Below, piece by piece: positions 20,924 through 29,751 of a stretch of DNA of 64,000 nucleotides (its first letter is position 1; every line of letters begins with the position of its first letter). Both the position numbers and the translations under genes were made by a program. The stretch is from Oceanospirillum sediminis (GTDB taxonomy: Bacteria > Pseudomonadota > Gammaproteobacteria > Pseudomonadales > Halomonadaceae): contig NZ_JACJFM010000021.1 in assembly GCF_014164585.1 (NCBI RefSeq), forward strand, positions 1-64,000. Direction: 5' to 3'. The notes beneath the pieces were generated by a model that worked only from the letters and a program-made list of their open reading frames with translations, did no database searches and had not been told where the DNA came from.

Positions 20924-21549
20924 TATTGAGTATTCTCCTTTGAGGACGCTTTTGAGGAGGTAGGCGTATTATCTGATGGGCCGGCTGTTGGGTGAAGCTG
21001 CTCCTGTTTCAGGTGGAAATACAGTGAAGCATGTACCTGCTGCCCTGTTTGTTCTGGTAATACTTGCCTGATACTGAGTAGAACTGGCGGAGGTTGCTCA
21101 GGACTCAGCTGTCCCAGGCGTTTCATGTAAGTGGATAGCTGGATATTATCTCTGGTTTTCCCCGTTAACTGTAATTGATGATTTCTGCTTTCGGCGCTGA
21201 GCAGTTGCACGCCCTGTGTATGCGCTTTTGCCAGTAGATTGAGTTGTTTCAGTACAGGGGCTCTTTGCTGATGGAGCTGGGCAATCTGCTGGGTACGGGC
21301 CAGAATCTGCTGCTTTTTCTGTTGTAGCTGGTTAATTTTTTCAATGCTCTGGTTGATTCTCTGTGTTATCTGCTGAATGTATTCTTGTTCGTACAGCAGG
21401 TGATTGCTCTGATAGCTCAGATACAGATGCCATAACATGATTAGCAGGGCTGCGCTGCCTGAGCTTAGCAGGATGTACAGTAAGAAACGACGCTGATCCT
21501 GTTTTCGTTTGTATTCTCTCCATGGCAATAAATTAATACGTGGCGTCAT
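20923..21549 (-). CDS. pilN: Type IV pilus inner-membrane protein PilN
   Basis: PilN binds PilM through its short cytoplasmic tail. The tail is clear: the protein begins MTPRINLLPWRE, containing the conserved INLLPWR motif. One membrane segment follows (about residues 22-42), then a coiled coil and a small periplasmic domain. The start at 21549 overlaps the pilM stop in an ATGA junction. A longer frame to 21606 would put 19 extra residues before the conserved motif and is rejected. Length is 208 residues. Confidence 0.94.
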   Translation of the reverse strand: MTPRINLLPWREYKRKQDQRRFLLYILLSSGSAALLIMLWHLYLSYQSNHLLYEQEYIQQITQRINQSIEKINQLQQKKQQILARTQQIAQLHQQRAPVLKQLNLLAKAHTQGVQLLSAESRNHQLQLTGKTRDNIQLSTYMKRLGQLSPEQPPPVLLSIRQVLPEQTGQQVHASLYFHLKQEQLHPTAGPSDNTPTSSKASSKENTQ

Positions 21550-22544
21550 AGGAATTCGCACCTCAGGGCCAGGCCAGCGGCAATGTGTAAAGAAGGAGCC
21601 TGACACAGCAGGTCTTTATGACAAATATGTGGACTTGTCTGGATTTGCTTTAATGGATTCAGTATCCGGCATGGAATATTCAGTTGCTTTTCGATTGCCT
21701 GGGATAATCCTGGAGCCGTTGCGCGATCCCCTGCGATAAGAATACAAAAAACAGGACATCGAGAGTGGCCTGAGAAAAAAAGTTGCAGGGCCTGTCCGGC
21801 CTGAAGTGTAGCCTGCAAGCAGAACCCTCCCGGGGATGTCCGTTGATCATGACGAACAGGATGGGCACGATTATAGATGACTTTACCCTGCTCTATCATG
21901 TTCAGTGTGCTTTGCTGGTTACTAAGATCAAGGATTGCGATTAATCGTTTTTTATCATGCCAGTGTCCAGGTATTATCCTGTGAAGAATTCGCTCCAGAG
22001 CGAAGTGCTCGATATCTATAATTTCAGGTTCCAGTCCTCCGGCTTCCAGCGCGGATTGCAGCTCCTGGATCGTCTGCCGACGACATGCTGTCATATGTAT
22101 AGCCTGTACAGGCTCTTCAGGGGAAGATGCTGGATTCAGAGAGGTGATTAAGGGGATTTGATAAAAATCGGTGACGATATCATCTGCAGGATGTGATATA
22201 AGCTGTTCTGCTTCTACGCTGACTCTGGCTTCCAGCTCATTAGGGTTCAGGTTAAGGGGCAGATGAAATGTGTGATGAATGACGGATGTGCTGGCAACGG
22301 CTGTGGCGGTCCGTCGGGTTACTGGACAGATCTGATCGATGATTTGTTTTATTGCTTCACTGATCAGTTCAGGATTCGGTTTTCCGTGCCCGGATATGCC
22401 TTCGGGGGAGATGGAAGCAGAGCCATAGCTTTCAATCCTGAACTGATTCTTGCAATAGCTCATCTCGAGCAGCCTGACAGATGAGTGGCTGATATCCAGG
22501 CCGAGTAAATGTTTCTTTCTGGCGCGGAACAATGATGACAGCAT
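21546..22544 (-). CDS. pilM: Type IV pilus actin-like ATPase PilM
   Basis: PilM is a cytoplasmic FtsA/actin-like protein that recruits PilN. The 332-residue product has the phosphate-1 motif LGLDISHSSVRLLEM near residue 14 and the phosphate-2 region AILDLSNQQSTL in the second half. It is somewhat shorter than typical PilM (about 350). It is the first gene of pilMNOPQ, divergent from ponA, with a good promoter just upstream. This divergence is conserved in many gammaproteobacteria. Confidence 0.93.
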   Translation of the reverse strand: MLSSLFRARKKHLLGLDISHSSVRLLEMSYCKNQFRIESYGSASISPEGISGHGKPNPELISEAIKQIIDQICPVTRRTATAVASTSVIHHTFHLPLNLNPNELEARVSVEAEQLISHPADDIVTDFYQIPLITSLNPASSPEEPVQAIHMTACRRQTIQELQSALEAGGLEPEIIDIEHFALERILHRIIPGHWHDKKRLIAILDLSNQQSTLNMIEQGKVIYNRAHPVRHDQRTSPGGFCLQATLQAGQALQLFFSGHSRCPVFCILIAGDRATAPGLSQAIEKQLNIPCRILNPLKQIQTSPHICHKDLLCQAPSLHIAAGLALRCEFL

Positions 22545-22589
22545 TCAGATTCCCTTCTAAATATTAAGTCACTAATGTTTCATATACAG

Positions 22590-22618
22590 ATTAAATCGCT
22601 TTTAAAGTCAGTATGCAA
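22590..22618 (-). promoter_or_regulatory. Sigma-70 promoter of the pilMNOPQ operon
   Basis: Minus strand TTGCAT and TTTAAT with a 17-base spacer, 45 bases upstream of pilM. Each box matches the consensus in at least four of six positions. Confidence 0.55.
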
Positions 22619-22649
22619 TTGGAATCTGTTCAGTGGAGTTGCCTATAAT
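22619..22649 (+). promoter_or_regulatory. Promoter of ponA
   Basis: A perfect TATAAT -10 box at 22644-22649 lies 55 bases before the ponA start. The best -35 (TTGGAA, 22619-22624) has a long 19-base spacer, so the -35 assignment is weak. Confidence 0.55.
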
Positions 22650-22704
22650 GGCTTCTCTGAATGGTGTCTGTGTCTGACAAACCAATGAGTGGATATACAG
22701 GTTC

Positions 22705-25215
22705 ATGAATGTACTGAGAAAGATGATTAAATGGCTGACTTACTTCCTGTTGGCAGGTGTTGGCGGAGCTGGTGTTGTTGGTTTAAGTATCGTGCTCTAT
22801 CTGGGGCCTCAGTTGCCCGATATTGAACAGCTCAGAAATTTCCAGTTGCAGACACCGCTGAGAATTTTTACCCGGGATGAAAAGCTGATTGGTGAGTTTG
22901 GGGAAAAACGCAGAAACCCGGTAACTTATGATGAAATTCCTCAGGCGTATATTCAGGCTATTCTGGCAGCAGAAGATACGCGCTTTTTCTCCCATAGTGG
23001 TATTGATATTAAAGGTCTGGCCCGTGCGTTTGTACAGCTGGCGCAGAGTGGGCGTATTCAGTCGGGCGGCAGTACGATTACTATGCAGGTTGCCCGTAAC
23101 TATCTGTTGACTCTGGATCAGACGTTTACTCGTAAATTCAAAGAGATCCTGATTGCTTTGCAGATGGAAAAAATACTGAGCAAAGAAGATATTATGGCTC
23201 TGTATGTCAACAAGATTTACCTGGGAAATCGGGCTTATGGTATTGATGCCGCCGCAGAAGTGTATTACGGAAAAGAGCTGCATGAGTTAAGTCTGGCCCA
23301 GCTGGCTATGATCGCAGGATTACCAAAAGCGCCTTCTCGTTATAACCCTATTGTTAACCCGCGTCGTGCTCTGTTACGTCGTAACTGGATCATTCAGCGG
23401 ATGTTTGACCTGAATATGATCGATAAAGACAGTTATGACCAGGCTGTCAGAGAGCCGATTACGGCTCGTTATCATGGTTTACAAAGGGAGGTTGAGGCGC
23501 CTTATGTCGCAGAGATGGTTCGTAAAGAAGTTGCTGAGCGAATGGGAAGGGATGACCTTTATACCGCGGGTTATCGGGTGTATACCACTGTGGACTCCAA
23601 AGCTCAGACAGTGGCCAATGCTGCTCTGATTGATGGGCTTCTGGCCTATGATAAGCGGCATGGCTGGAGAGGTGGACAGCAAAGAGATATCCCCCCTTTT
23701 GTTGAAGAAACAGAAGAAAAGAACAGTATTTACGCTGATGGGGAGCTGGATCTGGGCATCTCTCCGGAAACCGGAGCCGAAGAGGCGGTCGGTGAAAATA
23801 TCAGCAATTGGTTGAAAGTGCTGCGCAGGGCCCCCTCCTTCAGTAAGGTTCAGCCAGCGATTGTGTCTTTAGCAGAAGGCAAAAAACTACAGGTTGTGAA
23901 TGAAGAGGGTGAATATATTGATATTCCCTGGCAAGCGGTTACCTGGGCCAGCCGTTATCGCACGCCGGTATGGAAAGGTCCTAAGCTGAAGGCTGTCACT
24001 GATATTGTGCGTCGTGGAGATCTGGTTTACATCGAACCTCTTGAAGAAGGGTGGGGTTTGTCGCAGATACCGGAAATCCAGGGAGCGTTTGTTTCTTTGT
24101 CTCCGGATGATGGTGGCGTGATGGCATTACTGGGGGGCTTTAATTTCTATCAGAACAAATTCAACCGGGCATATCAGGGGGGGCGTCAGGCCGGATCTGT
24201 CTTTAAACCTTTTGTCTACATGACCGCCCTGATGAATGGCTATACGGCAGCCAGTCTTGTGAATGATGCTCCGGTTGTTTTTGAGGATGTCAGTCTGGAA
24301 TCAGCATGGCGCCCCAGTAACTCCAGTGGTAAGTTCTACGGCCCGACGCGTTTAAGGCATGCTCTGTATCAGTCCAGAAACCTGGTGTCTATCCGACTGA
24401 TGCAGTCTGTTGGGGTGGAGCAGGTTATTGAGCTGGCTCAGAGTGTCGGTTTCAATCCTGAAGAGTTGCCAGCTAACTTATCTTTATCTCTTGGTAGTGC
24501 TGAGTTATCCCCCTTGAATATTGCAGCCGGATACAGCGTGATTGCAAACGGCGGCTATAAAGTTACTCCTCATCTGATTGAGCGCATCGAGAGCAGTACC
24601 GGTGAAGTGCTTTTCCAGGCCAGCACTCCTGTGGTCTGTAAACAGTGTGAGGCATCGACATTGCGGGTTGTGAGAGATGGCATTGAACGACCTGTGGCGC
24701 CAAAAGTGCTGGATGAGAGGGTTGTTTATATTATGCACTCTATGCTTAAAGATGTGATTAAAAAGGGCACAGGTCGCAGAGCTCTGGTTCTGAAGCGTAA
24801 TGACATTGCCGGTAAGACAGGAACCACAAATGACAGGCATGATGCCTGGTTCTCAGGTTTTAATCAGGATCTGGTTGCTACTGTCTGGGTTGGCTTTGAT
24901 AAACCTCAGGCAACCGGAGAGTATGGCGGTAAGGCGGCTTTACCGGTATGGATTGATTACATGGGGGCTATGCTGGAAGGTAAACCTGAAAGTAATATGC
25001 TACAGCCGCCAGGTATTGTTACTGTCAAAATTGATCCGGCTACAGGTCGCATAGCTCGTCCGGGCCAGACCGGAGCTATTTTTGAAGTATTTCGTAAAGA
25101 GCTGGCGCCTCGGGCTACATCAGTACAGTCACCGGCATCGACATCAGGGACTATGCCTGGTATGCCAGCAGAAGCAGTGGTTGAAGAGGGGCCTGCAGCA
25201 GAAGCTTTATTCTGA
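22705..25215 (+). CDS. ponA: Penicillin-binding protein 1A (transglycosylase/transpeptidase)
   Basis: This class A PBP polymerises and cross-links peptidoglycan in the periplasm. The 836-residue protein has an N-terminal membrane anchor (about residues 10-33), a GT51 glycosyltransferase domain with EDTRFFSHSG near residue 92 and GGSTITMQ, an OB-like insert, and a transpeptidase domain. The active-site serine is in SVFK near residue 498, the SxN motif is SRN near residue 556, and KTGTT is near residue 703. The gene faces away from pilM, as in Pseudomonas. E. coli calls it mrcA. Confidence 0.96.
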   Translation: MNVLRKMIKWLTYFLLAGVGGAGVVGLSIVLYLGPQLPDIEQLRNFQLQTPLRIFTRDEKLIGEFGEKRRNPVTYDEIPQAYIQAILAAEDTRFFSHSGIDIKGLARAFVQLAQSGRIQSGGSTITMQVARNYLLTLDQTFTRKFKEILIALQMEKILSKEDIMALYVNKIYLGNRAYGIDAAAEVYYGKELHELSLAQLAMIAGLPKAPSRYNPIVNPRRALLRRNWIIQRMFDLNMIDKDSYDQAVREPITARYHGLQREVEAPYVAEMVRKEVAERMGRDDLYTAGYRVYTTVDSKAQTVANAALIDGLLAYDKRHGWRGGQQRDIPPFVEETEEKNSIYADGELDLGISPETGAEEAVGENISNWLKVLRRAPSFSKVQPAIVSLAEGKKLQVVNEEGEYIDIPWQAVTWASRYRTPVWKGPKLKAVTDIVRRGDLVYIEPLEEGWGLSQIPEIQGAFVSLSPDDGGVMALLGGFNFYQNKFNRAYQGGRQAGSVFKPFVYMTALMNGYTAASLVNDAPVVFEDVSLESAWRPSNSSGKFYGPTRLRHALYQSRNLVSIRLMQSVGVEQVIELAQSVGFNPEELPANLSLSLGSAELSPLNIAAGYSVIANGGYKVTPHLIERIESSTGEVLFQASTPVVCKQCEASTLRVVRDGIERPVAPKVLDERVVYIMHSMLKDVIKKGTGRRALVLKRNDIAGKTGTTNDRHDAWFSGFNQDLVATVWVGFDKPQATGEYGGKAALPVWIDYMGAMLEGKPESNMLQPPGIVTVKIDPATGRIARPGQTGAIFEVFRKELAPRATSVQSPASTSGTMPGMPAEAVVEEGPAAEALF

Positions 25216-25249
25216 ATCAGGTTGATGATCACACATAAATGTAGTGGAG

Positions 25250-25275
25250 CTGGCAGAGAGAATTCTGCCAGTTCG
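25250..25275 (+). terminator. Hairpin after ponA
   Basis: CTGGCAGA pairs with TCTGCCAG around a six-base loop, 35 bases after the stop. The following sequence (TTCGTCATTT) is only weakly T-rich, so termination is plausible but not certain. Confidence 0.45.
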
Positions 25276-25336
25276 TCATTTATAGCTGAATAAAAGTATT
25301 CCTGTATTCTTCCTGTTACTGACTGGAGAACAGAGG

Positions 25337-26113
25337 TCAGTTATCGTTGTAATTCATCTGTATCCCCATGCCGCCATCAATGACAAAATTCTGCCCTGTG
25401 ATAAAGCCTGCCACATCTGTTGCAAGATAGCAGACCATATAAGCCACATCATCCGGTTTACCTATGCGGCCAACAGGGTGCTGGGCCAGATCAGATGGTG
25501 AATGAATGGGTTCGATACGAGCCCGTGATTTTTGCCAGTCTCCAACTTCAATCCAGCCCGGACTAATACAGTTTACCCTGATATCGGGGCTCTGACTGAT
25601 AGCCATCGCATGGGTCAGAGATAAAACACCACCCTTGCTGGCAGCATAGGCTTCTGTATCGCGCTCAGACTGTATTGCTCTGGTGGAGGCAATATTAATA
25701 ATGCTTCCTTTCTGTTCCCTCAGATAAGGGATGGCATATTTACTGACCAGAAATACTCCGGTCAGATTGACATCCAGATATCTCTGCCAGTCATCCAGGG
25801 ACATATCTTCAATCGGATCATTAAAAGGACTGGATAGCCCTGCGTTATTTACCAGCACATCAAGGCGCCCGAACTCATTGATGATCTGTTTTATTCCCTG
25901 AATCACAGCAGGCTCATCCGCGACGTCCATCGACAGGGCTCTGATATCTCCCAACTCCTGATAGGCTGCAACGGTTTCATCGGCAGCTTCCATATCAATG
26001 TCTGCACAGATCACCTGCATACCCTGATGCAGTAGTCCCCGGCAGATTGCACGACCAATTCCTTGTGCTCCACCAGTCACCAGGGCTACTTTTCTGGACG
26101 CTCTTTCATTCAT
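25337..26113 (-). CDS. Short-chain dehydrogenase/reductase (SDR)
   Basis: A 258-residue classical SDR that should use NAD(P). It has the cofactor motif TGGAQGIG near residue 15, the NNAG motif near residue 90, a catalytic Ser in NIAS and the YAASKGG catalytic Tyr/Lys pair. An Asp at the end of the second strand (CADIDME) suggests NAD rather than NADP. The substrate cannot be read from sequence. It begins 17 bases after dtd, so the two are probably one transcript. ATG 26113 has AAGGTG seven bases upstream; a GTG three codons earlier is less likely. Confidence 0.88.
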   Translation of the reverse strand: MNERASRKVALVTGGAQGIGRAICRGLLHQGMQVICADIDMEAADETVAAYQELGDIRALSMDVADEPAVIQGIKQIINEFGRLDVLVNNAGLSSPFNDPIEDMSLDDWQRYLDVNLTGVFLVSKYAIPYLREQKGSIINIASTRAIQSERDTEAYAASKGGVLSLTHAMAISQSPDIRVNCISPGWIEVGDWQKSRARIEPIHSPSDLAQHPVGRIGKPDDVAYMVCYLATDVAGFITGQNFVIDGGMGIQMNYNDN

Positions 26114-26130
26114 TTTTTTCACCTTGGTTC

Positions 26131-26568
26131 TCAGGTTTCGAGCAGGAAGGTAACAGGACCATCATTCAGTAGCTCAACTTTCATATCTGCTCCAAAACGG
26201 CCTGTAGCAACATCCGGATGCATCAGACGGGCCTGTTCTACTATATAGTTATACATGGCTTCCCCTTCAGGAGGAGGTGCTGCTGAAGAGAAGCTCGGAC
26301 GCAAACCCTTCTGAGTATTTGCAGCCAGAGTAAATTGTGATACCAGTAGTAAACCACCCTGAATATCTGTGACGCTCAGATTCATTTTATCTTCAGAGTC
26401 TGAAAATACCCGGTAAGCCAGAATTTTTTTCAGCAAACGGTCTGCATCCTCCTGACGATCACCTTTCTCTACACCAATAAAAACCAGCAGGCCCTGATTA
26501 ATTTTGCCGATGCGTTGCTGGTCTACTTCTACACTGGCATGTGCCACACGCTGAATCAGTGCACGCAC
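26131..26568 (-). CDS. dtd: D-aminoacyl-tRNA deacylase
   Basis: Dtd removes D-amino acids (and glycine mischarged on tRNA-Ala) from tRNAs. The 145-residue protein has the family signature: MRALIQRV at the N terminus, SQFTLAA near residue 78, GLRPSFSSAA near residue 88 and the C-terminal Gly-cis-Pro motif NDGPVTF. The start codon is GTG with AAGGAG six bases upstream. It is the first gene of a likely two-gene unit with the SDR. Confidence 0.95.
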   Translation of the reverse strand: MRALIQRVAHASVEVDQQRIGKINQGLLVFIGVEKGDRQEDADRLLKKILAYRVFSDSEDKMNLSVTDIQGGLLLVSQFTLAANTQKGLRPSFSSAAPPPEGEAMYNYIVEQARLMHPDVATGRFGADMKVELLNDGPVTFLLET

Positions 26569-26779
26569 GTCAGACTCCTTTAGTCGGTTGTTCTATATGC
26601 TCTCAGCAATAAGTAAGTGCTTGTCTCTATCTGAGATATACAGGTTTCTTTGCCTGCAGGATGCAGGCCGGGTCAGTTTCAGAGGGTACTTAGTTTAACG
26701 TATTGCCTGACAGATGAGACAGAAAAAGATGCTATCTTCTACTCTGGTTATTATACGAGGTCAGGCACTATTTTTCGAT

Positions 26780-28018
26780 TTAACGGTTCAGCAGATTTCT
26801 GACTTCAGTAATCTGCTCACGAGCATCATCCAGTATCTGAAGCGTCATCTGCTTGCTCAGTGCGCCAGGGGATATCTTATGGAAAGCCGGCACCTGATCA
26901 ATAGATGGTAGTGTGGGGTGCTGCTCTGATGCAGAGAGGCAGTGCAGCCTGGCAAGAATCAGAATATCGGCCAGTGTTGGTCTGGTATCATTAGGTTCAT
27001 AGAACCAGATGTCGGTGTGCTGAACGGCTGTTACCAGGGGAATCGGGAGATTCCATCTGTGCAGTATCATCGCTCCGGCTTGTCCCCGAGCTTCTGTCAG
27101 AACCTGCTCCAGATACCCCGGGTCTTTGCGCAGTTGCTGGTAGCCAGCAGCAAAGTTCAGTAATGGCAGTTCACCGATATTATGCAGAAGGCCTGCCAGC
27201 ATAGCTTCTTCCGGGGGAATGCCAGTGCACTGGCGGGCCAGTACAAAACAGACCGCCCCCAGCTGAATGCTTTGTTTCCAGCTTCTTAGCAGTTGCTGTT
27301 TGACCCAGGGATGACTGGATGTGTTCTGTTGCTTCAGGCTCAGGGCCAGCACCAGATGCCGTGTCGTATTCATTCCCAGCCTGTTTATCGCATCTGCCAG
27401 ATGATTGACGGTGCTTCTGCCCCGGTATACAGGACTATTTGCCAGGCGCATCAGGCGGGCAGTCAGGGCAGCATCAACGGATATCAGGGCCGCAATGGTA
27501 TCCAGGTCCAGCTGTTCATCAACAATCACCTGACTGATTTGTCTGGATACTTCCGGTAACGATGGCAGTTCCAGACGGTTGTTCATCAGGCTTTTATAGA
27601 ACTCCAGCACCACGGGATGGCTATCGCTGCCCGCCAGAAGTTCCGGGTTGTTGAAGTCGCCGGTAATATTCTCTGATTGCAAAGACTGAAGCAGATCTGC
27701 ATTGATTGTGAAATATTCAGTATCTGTTCTGGCTGTAACTGACACATGGCTGGGTTTAAGGCTAAGCAGGCTATAACGGCTCCTGCTGTCGCCGGCAGAG
27801 ACTATGATCTCCTCGGTATCCGGGCCTTTAATACTTACACTGCCTGTTAACAGAAAACACTCATCCTGACTGTTATCGCCAATTCGGCTAAGAATCTCAC
27901 CCGGGAATGCGGTATGCATCATCAACTGATGGCTCAGAAGAATCCGCTGTTCATCAGCAAGTCTGGAAAAAGGGGTATAAATTGCCAGACGTTCAGGTGA
28001 AATATTAGGTGTATTCAT
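26780..28018 (-). CDS. HDOD-domain protein with N-terminal cyclic-nucleotide-binding-like domain
   Basis: The C-terminal part (about residues 150-400) is an HDOD domain, a non-catalytic HD-fold module found in signalling proteins; it starts LPSLPEVSRQI and contains ISVDAALTARLMRLANSPVY and the LLHNIGEL segment. The first about 120 residues resemble a cNMP-binding beta barrel (FSRLADEQR, GEILSRIGDNSQDECFLLTGSVSI), but the usual phosphate-binding cassette is not evident, so nucleotide binding is doubtful. It starts five bases after the CoA-binding gene and ends a three-gene unit. Partners and output are unknown. Confidence 0.82.
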   Translation of the reverse strand: MNTPNISPERLAIYTPFSRLADEQRILLSHQLMMHTAFPGEILSRIGDNSQDECFLLTGSVSIKGPDTEEIIVSAGDSRSRYSLLSLKPSHVSVTARTDTEYFTINADLLQSLQSENITGDFNNPELLAGSDSHPVVLEFYKSLMNNRLELPSLPEVSRQISQVIVDEQLDLDTIAALISVDAALTARLMRLANSPVYRGRSTVNHLADAINRLGMNTTRHLVLALSLKQQNTSSHPWVKQQLLRSWKQSIQLGAVCFVLARQCTGIPPEEAMLAGLLHNIGELPLLNFAAGYQQLRKDPGYLEQVLTEARGQAGAMILHRWNLPIPLVTAVQHTDIWFYEPNDTRPTLADILILARLHCLSASEQHPTLPSIDQVPAFHKISPGALSKQMTLQILDDAREQITEVRNLLNR

Positions 28019-28022
28019 AAAG

Positions 28023-28409
28023 TCAGAACCGATTATTTCTAAGCATAATCAGTGTACAGTCTTCACACCAGGGTATACCGGCCTGAGTCAAAGTTGTCTG
28101 AGCTTTTCCGGATTCTGTTCCTGGATTAAAGATCACTCTGCCCGGATTCAGTCTGAGAATAGAGTCCAGCTGGGCTTCCAGTGCAGAAGGATTAAGATAG
28201 AGTGTCAGAGTATCCACTTTGCCATTAATGCTTTCCAGATCTGGATAACAATTCAGATCTGGATAACCTGTGGGGGCCTCTATTTCGCTGAGCCCCGGAT
28301 TCACCGGCAATACCGTGTGACTGTATTGTCGCAACAGGTGGATAGCCTGATTGGAATAACGCTCAGGCCTGTCACTGGCTCCGAGTACAACAACTGTCTG
28401 ATTGTCCAT
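28023..28409 (-). CDS. CoA-binding-domain protein (YccU type)
   Basis: This 128-residue protein is a single Rossmann-like CoA_binding_2 domain. It shows the N-terminal VVLGASDRPERYSNQAI, the central NPG and the C-terminal VIFNPGTES segment with EDCTLIMLR at the end. Such proteins bind CoA or an acyl-CoA, but their role is generally unknown. It lies between the charged membrane protein (10 bases) and the HDOD protein (four bases), indicating one transcript. Confidence 0.85.
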   Translation of the reverse strand: MDNQTVVVLGASDRPERYSNQAIHLLRQYSHTVLPVNPGLSEIEAPTGYPDLNCYPDLESINGKVDTLTLYLNPSALEAQLDSILRLNPGRVIFNPGTESGKAQTTLTQAGIPWCEDCTLIMLRNNRF

Positions 28410-28419
28410 AAGACAGGCC

Positions 28420-29418
28420 TCAGCCTTGTTCTGTTGGTGGTGTCTGATTCAGTTTGCCATCCTGTGCGGCCTGCAGAGGCCGTTCGTTCTGAGATTCTGG
28501 CGATTGACTCTGTTGGGTTGATTCTGAGGTCATTTTCTTTTTGTCCTCGTCAGCCTCCGTATCTTTGCCTTCATCCAGGTCTTTTTCCAGGTTTTCGACG
28601 TCATCATCTGAAAGGCCATGTTCTTCAAGCAGCTTATCTTCTGCTTCTTTCAGGAAATATTCCTGAGCGGCTTTTTTAGCTTCTTCGAGATATTCGTGAT
28701 AGAGCGCCACATCCTGAAGTGTTTTCATATGGCCCATGATAGTGTGCTCTTTGGACATCAGAGCAATACGGCGGAATTTTCGGGCTCGTAGGCGAGGGTT
28801 ATGGTGTACCAGAGGATAAACGCGATGGATATAACCTCGTTTGCTTTCTGTTTTCTGAATGTATTCTGTAACCTGATTTTTTATACGACGACGTTTTGCC
28901 AGTAGTTCAGGGTATTTGGACAAGCCAGGGAGAATAGTCAGCATGCCTGTGCCGTGGCTTAGCCATAGAACGAAGGCCACACCGCCTGCAATTCCTCCAA
29001 CCCAGGAGTGAACCAGATTCAGCAATGAGCTGGTAAACAGAAAAACGGCGACTCCCAGGCCGAAAAACCATCCCATGCGAGCACGCCGGGCGCTTTCAAC
29101 TTCGAAATCTGAAGGGTATTCAGATAACGACAGAAGATCGTAATCCAGGTTTTCGAGATCTTTATACAGTGCTTCTCGTTCCGCTTTCAGACGAGCTTCT
29201 TCTGCTTTACGGCGTTCTTCCTGCTTATTAACAACCTGCTGAGCTTCCCATTGCGCTTTCAGCTGCTCGCGTTCAGCGGCAGCTTCTTTTTCTGCAATAT
29301 CTTCAGCGGTGTATTTATGCTGGCCAGGATAAACCCCCGGAACATCGGGCAGATCCGGTTTGTTTTCTTCGTTATTCTGGTCGCCGTCATCAACAGGGTT
29401 TAAGTTATTTTCATCCAT
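28420..29418 (-). CDS. Charged membrane protein of unknown function
   Basis: I do not recognise this 332-residue protein. It has a Glu/Lys/Ala-rich N-terminal coiled coil (about residues 35-95), two closely spaced membrane segments (about 113-133 and 137-155) with a short turn, and a basic stretch (KRRRIKNQ and the region up to about residue 220). The C-terminal 80 residues are very acidic and end in a low-complexity Ser/Gln/Glu tail. The hairpin topology would leave both ends on the cytoplasmic side. It heads the unit with the CoA-binding and HDOD genes. Confidence 0.75.
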   Translation of the reverse strand: MDENNLNPVDDGDQNNEENKPDLPDVPGVYPGQHKYTAEDIAEKEAAAEREQLKAQWEAQQVVNKQEERRKAEEARLKAEREALYKDLENLDYDLLSLSEYPSDFEVESARRARMGWFFGLGVAVFLFTSSLLNLVHSWVGGIAGGVAFVLWLSHGTGMLTILPGLSKYPELLAKRRRIKNQVTEYIQKTESKRGYIHRVYPLVHHNPRLRARKFRRIALMSKEHTIMGHMKTLQDVALYHEYLEEAKKAAQEYFLKEAEDKLLEEHGLSDDDVENLEKDLDEGKDTEADEDKKKMTSESTQQSQSPESQNERPLQAAQDGKLNQTPPTEQG

Positions 29419-29751
29419 TATAATTTTTCTGACTGAGCTTCAGTAAATTAACCGGTAACATCCCGCAATCAATGTTAGCCTGGCTGACAGGCAAAAAGCT
29501 GTTTCAGGGTGTAACATATAACAGCTTTTTTATTCATGATGCGTTGTCATAACGGGCTTGTTCAGAAAGTCTGGCATCTATTTTAGTAATTTAGCCTGAC
29601 CGAGAGTGCGAAAAAAGAAAAATATCATCTCTGATCCCACTCGTTTTCTGTCCGGAGTGTCTGTATTCCCTGAACCTTATTGTCTGCGCTTTTCTATCAA
29701 AAAGAAAGCTCGGAACTTCTGTTATTCCCTGGTTTCTTAAGAGGGTTGTCT
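29419..29751. other. Divergent intergenic region with internal hairpin
   Basis: This 333-base gap separates two divergent genes. It holds a terminator-like hairpin (29493-29531) and a TATAAT at 29419-29424 on the plus strand without a good -35. No convincing open reading frame is present. A short untranslated RNA ending at the hairpin is possible but unproven. Confidence 0.4.
29493..29531 (+). terminator. Terminator-like hairpin in a divergent gap
   Basis: AAAAAGCTGTT pairs perfectly with AACAGCTTTTT, with a 16-base loop and a T run on both strands. Its position between divergent genes is unusual, because no annotated gene needs it. Confidence 0.45.
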
